DNA from: Phytophthora quininea
Lineage: Eukaryota > Oomycota > Peronosporomycetes > Peronosporales > Peronosporaceae
Direction: 5' to 3'
Assembly: GCA_011947345.1 (NCBI GenBank)
Contig: JAAVTG010000568.1
Location: 558,001-622,000 of the forward strand
Length of the DNA: 64,000 nt
Shown piece by piece: positions 59,041 to 64,000 of this stretch (position 1 is its first letter; every line of letters starts with the position of its first letter). The position numbers were made by a program, and so were the translations under genes. The notes under the pieces are model-generated. The model saw nothing but the letters and a program-made list of their open reading frames with translations. It had not been told where the DNA came from and searched no databases.

Positions 59041-61915
59041 TCATCCAGCTTGCGTGGGCGGATATGAGCGCGGGGGATTTCGGAAGTCACGGCGATGCTT
59101 CCGTTGACCGCCAGCATACTTGCGCGGACCGTTCCGCCATTTACCATGGCGACTGTAGCTGTTCACGTAGTACGGTGGCCGGAACGACGGCGTGTTGCTC
59201 TGCGAGTAGCCCATCCGCTCCAGATCGTTCGTGTACTTTGCTCGCTCGAGCTTTGCTCCACTTCGGCCCAAAGGGAAAACGAACTCGGGCAGCTCGTCCC
59301 AGCTCAAAATCTTGGCGTCAGCAGTCATGTCAGGCTGTTTGTCCTCCATTTGCTGCAGATCCGTCGCCAAGAAGAACCGAATCGTTTGCTCCAGCGTCTT
59401 CTTGACTTCCGGGTCGTCCTTCGGTTGAATGACTTGATGTCGGCGGTAGTGGAACTCGATGCCAATGAACATGCACGAACCGGGGCCCTTGCGTGAGCCA
59501 TTGCACGTGTGAGGAAAGTAGCGCGGGAACGCATGCACACGAGAGACCGGCGACATGTGGTGCAAGTTGTCCACCAGTTTACGCAGCCGCGACTGGACGA
59601 ACTTGCCCCACTTGTGCATTGCACCCTCCGAGTCTGCCTGAAAGTTAAACACCATGTACGAGCTGTACCGGATGAAAAGTTGGACGGTTGGAAGAGTTTC
59701 TTCCAAGGACCCTCTCCACTCACGCTTTGAGTTCCCTCTACTCGATCAGTTGCCGTTCCTGGTTGCACTGCGTTGATCGGACTATCGAACGTGGGGATCG
59801 ACGTGGCCATACAGACCACTGCAGCCTTCAAGTCAGCTTCGGAGCTTTCAGGCGATGACACCGTAGGGAATGGCTTCGAGATGCCCACAGCGATTTCGGC
59901 TAGATACCGAGCACGCCACAGCTCTTCATAGATGACTGAAAAGGTTGACTGCGAGACTTGGACGGACGAGTTCATGTGAGGATACGCCGGAGTGATGATC
60001 GGCATGATATGAGACCGATCAAACACGCTCTGACGGGGATCCCACATGTCGAACCCCAGTCCGGCATCGTAAATCATGTTGAGCATCACTGGCTGAGGCC
60101 ACTGCCACTCCGACAGCACCTGGAAGAACCGCACGAAAATCTTCGCGGGGTCTCCGGTCGGATACAGTTGGCATACAAACGCGACGAGGATCGCCAAGCT
60201 AATGCCACCCAAGTAACCAAGCTTTGCAGAGTAAATCCCACGACGACGCGCCCACGCACGAACGGCCCTCAGCACAATGCGGAACTCGCGTCGCCTCGGT
60301 ACCAAGCACAACAGCATCGAGCTCACCCTCGGAGCATTCAAACTCTTCATCGACGCCTCGTGCACTCCCACCAGCATATGATCCGAGTCAATGTTTTGAT
60401 TCGACTCGACGCTCGAAACTGGCAAACGAGCGAACAGTAAATCCATGCGAACGCCCAGGAACGACAGCGAAATGAGAGGCACGTAGGCGTTGGGTACTGG
60501 CGCCAAGTGGGAAACCCCTGGCGTTTTCTCCAGCAATCCACAAAACGAGCTGAAAAAGTCGTCGTGAGTGACATGCCACGGCACAACGCACACTGCGTCA
60601 ATATCGGAATTGGGGTCATCCAGTCCCAACCGATAGGACCCGGCAAGGAACAAAGACCCTTTTGTCAGAGCAATGTGTTCCTCACTCAGGGCACGCTCGC
60701 GACCGACCATTTTTACCCATTTCGTGAGTAGATCCGACAGTTGTTTTAGCACTTGCAGCTTGTGCACGCGAGCGGTCGAGGAGTCCGTGGGCGAAATCTC
60801 GTCGACGTAGTCCACGAAGCTCTGCATGGCCGTGGGGTCCATCATCGGCTGCATGGGGCTCTCCACTACACTACCCACTGCTGGCACCAAGTGGCACTTG
60901 TGGTACAGAACATCTCTGGCTTCGTCTAAACAGCCGTCGCAAATGTTGGCAAACAGATTCTGCTGCAGCGGAGCCGAGATGACTCCTTGCTGAGCGGCGT
61001 GCTGCACCGACCACGACAGCGCGTTCGATTCTTCATACTCGCGATTCGCCACAAACTCGGCGGACAAGTCGGTGATCCTGTCCAACAGCATGTAGGCTTC
61101 CTCGTCTTCCTCCTGGCATTGCATCAACATAGACGCAAGTTCGTCCTCTTCGTAGCAAGTGCCAATGTCGCCCATGTCCCCGCGCTTTGAGTTGAAGTGG
61201 GACAGAGAATGTCGAGGGCTCGGGCACGAAGACTCGGCGGTTGACTCGCTGTTGGTGTCGTCGCAGTCCAAAAGTCGTCGTCGCTAAATGCCGCGCGACG
61301 AGAGTGCGGGTCGCTTCCCACTGCTGCCAGGTCGGTTGAAATGTCACTTTCGTCCGACGTGCTGGTCGTGCTCGATGGGGAGAAAACAGCCGCCGGAATG
61401 AGTCTCCGTCCTGAGTTTGCAGTTTGGTCGGGGACGAGCTTGTTGACGTGCATCGGCGAAGAGGCTCCTTTTGGGTTTCGTCTGCTCCCCTTCGCTTTAC
61501 GTGGACTCCTGTCGCAGGACGAGCCGGTTAGCGACTCGAGTGAGGCGTCACTATCCGAAGGAGTGCCGGTCGGTAACGAGGCGCGACGCAGCAGCACCCG
61601 ATCGTTCGATACAGCTCGATGACGAGGGCTCGAAGCTTCTTCGTTCTCCGACGACGAGCTCTTGTGTCGAGAAGTGCTGCGTTTGCGTTGTGCTGACTCG
61701 TGCAGCTGCTTCTCGCGCTCGCAGAGCTCCTCCAACGGGGTCCACTTCTTGGCGGGGCTTTTGCAGTCGGACGCAGCGCTATCGCTCTTCTTGTCGTGGT
61801 GGTTGTGTCCTTGGTGGGACTTGAGCGCCTCGCAGCGCTTCTTGAAGCTCGAGCTCTCGACGATCTTGGTAATACTGCGCGAGCGGAAGACCTTTCGGCC
61901 GGCACTGCCTTTCAC
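59041..61915 (-). CDS. Poly(A) polymerase
   Basis: This is a nuclear enzyme that adds poly(A) tails to cleaved pre-mRNA. The nucleotidyltransferase core is LFLAGSYRLGLDDPNSDIDA (GS plus DxD), followed by VRMDLLFARLPVSS with the third Asp. The central domain has REFRIVLRAVRAWARRRGIY and KLGYLGGISLAILVAFVCQL. The RNA-binding region (SSYMVFNFQADSEG, FPRYFPHTCNG) follows a -1 shift at AAAA 59675-59678. Another -1 shift at 61268-61269 joins the core to a Ser/Lys-rich N-terminal extension of about 215 residues, absent from ordinary PAPs. The C-terminus is basic and Tyr/Arg-rich. The true start is uncertain: the upstream frame begins with GTG at 61915, and coding-like text continues toward 62154 in another frame. 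Confidence 0.88.
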
Positions 61916-63100
61916 GTCCGACAGGTCACTGTTGTGGGTCGTGTCACTCCGTCGAGGGAAACTTGAGCTTGCTGCTGCTGCGCGGTTTCTTTCAATGGGA
62001 GCGGAGATGACGACGGTGGTGCACGCACCACGGCGTCTCGAAAGGAGAAGGCGCGTTTCGGCTGCGCAGTGGCCGCGGTGGGGGCGGATTGGAGCGACTT
62101 GCGCGTGGCGACGCTGCTGCTGTTGTGACGCATCACCAGATTCGAGGGGGGCAAACTGCTGCTGCTACTGAGGGTCCCGAGACTTTGGTCGTCGCCGTTT
62201 CAAGTCGCTAACAAGTCGACAGGTCTCTCGATTCTCTCAAACTGTTCTCGCAAACGGCGCAAAATTGAGTTGGCAAACGCGTCTGGACCGGAAACTGTTC
62301 GCTGGTACGCACCCACAGGAGTCAATCGATGCGCAGAGAGGGAGGGCAGACGGTGGGGAGGCTGCGCGCGGACGAGGGCGACAACCGAACGCTGCCGCGG
62401 CCTGGAGTCTGCTGCTGCCGAGCCTGTGGACGACGTGAAGGAAGGCGAGTAGTGAGGAGGGATGGGTTTCGCCTTGGCCGTTTGGACGTCCGTGCTAAGT
62501 ACGAATGGGTCCGCAAAGAGACAGATCTATACTGGAGCCAAGTGTGATTTTGGGTATCTTGGACGAAACTGGGCAAGTGTCCGGAGCCGTGTCGCTAAAC
62601 TGATCTGATGGCGTTCGAGAAGGCGAGCGGTGATGCCGTCGAGTGCCCACGGCTTTTCCTCCGCGCCTGCAGTGCGCATACTGGTAGTCGTTCGGTGTCT
62701 CCAGCAGAAGCAACGAGCGGCTCGGGAGGCCCAAGGGCCAGCTGCAGCTGGGGATCAGACCGTAAACGCAAGACACCCGCAGGAAAAGTATCTAACGCTC
62801 AGTATGCTTTGGGGGCGCATTTGAGACACTCATCCGACCGCTGTATCGGTTTGCGCGGGGACTCGTCGCCACAACGGCGGCACGACTTCAACTGCTGGTG
62901 CTCTTGCTCTTGCTCTTGCTGCTCGCCGTGGCTTTGGAAGGCGCTGGCTTGCCTATGAAAATGGGCATCCATGCCAATGACAGGCTGCGGTCACCAGCAG
63001 CCCAAAGAGCAAGTCACTTGCGGCGTGAAAGCGATCGCTTTTGCCGTGTTGCCGCCAGAGTTTGCGAACCATGACCCCATGACCGCCCTCCACGGTGCCT
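61916..63100. other. Region between poly(A) polymerase and WW gene, mostly unassigned
   Basis: Positions 61912-62154 (-) have coding-like composition (KRAFSFRDAVVRAPPSSSPL) and may be the first exon or extended N-terminus of the poly(A) polymerase. No gene is recognised at 62155-63100. A short CTCTTG/GCTCTT repeat lies near 62911-62930. Confidence 0.35.
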
Positions 63101-63943
63101 TTAGGACGGGATCTGCCACGCCGTCTCGTTCGTGAGGCGGTTCACGTAGTAGACCTGGCTCGTGTTGGGGTCGAACACTTCTTCCCACGGCGACTGCGCT
63201 CCGTACGCAGCTTGGTCGGGATAGGATGTGCCATCCGCACCGATCGCTGCAGGCGTCATATTGCTGGACGTATTGTAGTCGTTGTCCCCTTGGTAGCTGT
63301 ACGCATTGGTAGATTGGACGTCGTTGGCATTTCCCCACTGGTCGTAGCTGTAGTAGTTGTCGGTCGCTGCGGTGTAATTGCCACTGGCCTCGTAGTCGGG
63401 GTAGGCGCCGGGGTATCGTTGCTGCCCAGCGCGTAGTTGTCGCTCGGCGCCGGATTGTAGCCCGACATGTCGTAGGCACTGTATTCGGACCCGTACCAGT
63501 TCGACGTGTTGCCTTCCGCAGCGTAGTCTCCGTTGGAGTAATAGCTAGTGCTATCGACGAGCCCCGACGGGTCTGCAGTCATTGCAGCAGGCGTCGTCGG
63601 GTAGGCTTCGTATCCCGTCGAACTTGCTGCAGCTTCCTCCGCTGGGTTGCTCGGGTAGTAGTAGTTGTAGTACGGGTCGGGGTTCTCAACGTTTACCGTC
63701 TCGGTTGTCGGCCATTGCGACTCTGCATTTTCTTGGCTTGGTGCAGGATCGACTGCGGTGAGAGTTTGTATTTCCCCAGTTCTTTAGTAGCGTTGTCAGC
63801 GTTTAGCAGTGCCTCTTCCGCTTTTCGCTTCGCCTCGCGTTCTCCCTCTTGTTTCTTGTACTCCTTCGCACGCTGCTGTTGCTCTGCGCGGTTCCTCCGA
63901 GCCAGCAGCTTCAGCCGCTTCCACTCCCAGAACTGCTCGGCAC
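63101..63943 (-). CDS. WW-domain protein, C-terminal exon (continues beyond right edge)
   Basis: WW domains bind proline-rich motifs, often in splicing or transcription factors. The last exon begins after an AG at 63944 and ends at TAA 63103-63101. It opens with a charged helix (EQFWEWKRLKLLARRNRAEQ, KKQEGEREAKRKAEEALL). It then passes into a Tyr/Asn/Gly-rich low-complexity stretch (GNYTAATDNYYSYDQWGNAN). It ends in a WW domain: SPWEEVFDPNTSQVYYVNRL, then TNETAWQIP. The -1 shifts at TTTT 63728-63731 and GGGG 63410-63413 must be bridged to read it as one frame. Earlier exons lie outside the window. The prion-like Tyr-rich region suggests an RNA-granule or spliceosome role, which is inference only. 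Confidence 0.8.
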
Positions 63944-64000
63944 TACACGACAGATAGTAAATTAGAAGTCAAAGCAAAGCAGTTCGTTTGCCTTGCCACG

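Noticed and set aside
58476..59405. 309-codon plus-strand frame next to poly(A) polymerase
   Set aside because: Its second half is antisense to the conserved 3' end of the polymerase and its first half has no motif.
1..64000. Programmed ribosomal frameshifting as explanation for the many frame changes
   Set aside because: The sites share no slippery heptamer or downstream structure and occur in unrelated genes at plain homopolymers. Base-calling loss explains them better.

Overview
The window looks like nuclear DNA of an oomycete, most likely Phytophthora or a close relative. The evidence is short GT-AG introns of 50-90 nt inside housekeeping genes, a flagellar gene (IFT46), an NPP1/NLP-type secreted protein, a leishmanolysin-like protease, secreted GH32 invertases, a decayed family of membrane LRR proteins, and relics of Tc5/pogo, mariner and hAT transposons. 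No rRNA, tRNA or CRISPR array was recognised.

Left part (1-31.5 kb), in order: a partial CENP-B/Tc5-type transposase (-); a decayed cyclic-nucleotide-gated channel; a decayed membrane LRR gene; FAN1 nuclease (+), tail to tail with a SANT-like gene (-); a PLD-like gene whose catalytic His is lost, next to a mariner relic; methylthioribose-1-phosphate isomerase (+); three HSL-type alpha/beta hydrolases, one a deletion remnant; two OTU-domain proteins (-); Fcf2/DNTTIP2 and IFT46 (+); a broken NYN + U-box gene (-); an LYR-motif protein (-); a tandem PhoD-like protein lacking metal motifs (+); and a leishmanolysin-like protease (-).

Centre and right (31.7-64 kb): a recent segmental duplication of two unrelated genes. 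One encodes an acidic PX-domain protein with an N-myristoylation motif (3 copies: 32670, 36287, 55199). The other encodes a secreted GH32 invertase (4 copies: 33813, 38234, 40351, 56342, plus a 3' fragment at 31781). The copies lie in direct and inverted orientation and are mosaics of near-identical and diverged blocks, which suggests gene conversion. Single-copy genes lie between and after them: an LRR protein (-), an importin-alpha-like protein (+), an NLP (+), a Ca2+-type P-type ATPase (+), GDP-mannose pyrophosphorylase with six exons (-), a poly(A) polymerase (-), and a WW-domain protein (-) that runs off the right edge.

Many genes, including conserved ones, carry a -1 frame change exactly at a 3-5 nt homopolymer. 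I read most of these as base-calling deletions in the source assembly, so a single shift should not be taken as proof of a pseudogene. Stronger evidence of decay is noted where it exists: internal deletions, in-frame stops or lost catalytic residues. Intron boundaries were placed by eye from GT-AG sites, reading phase and protein continuity.
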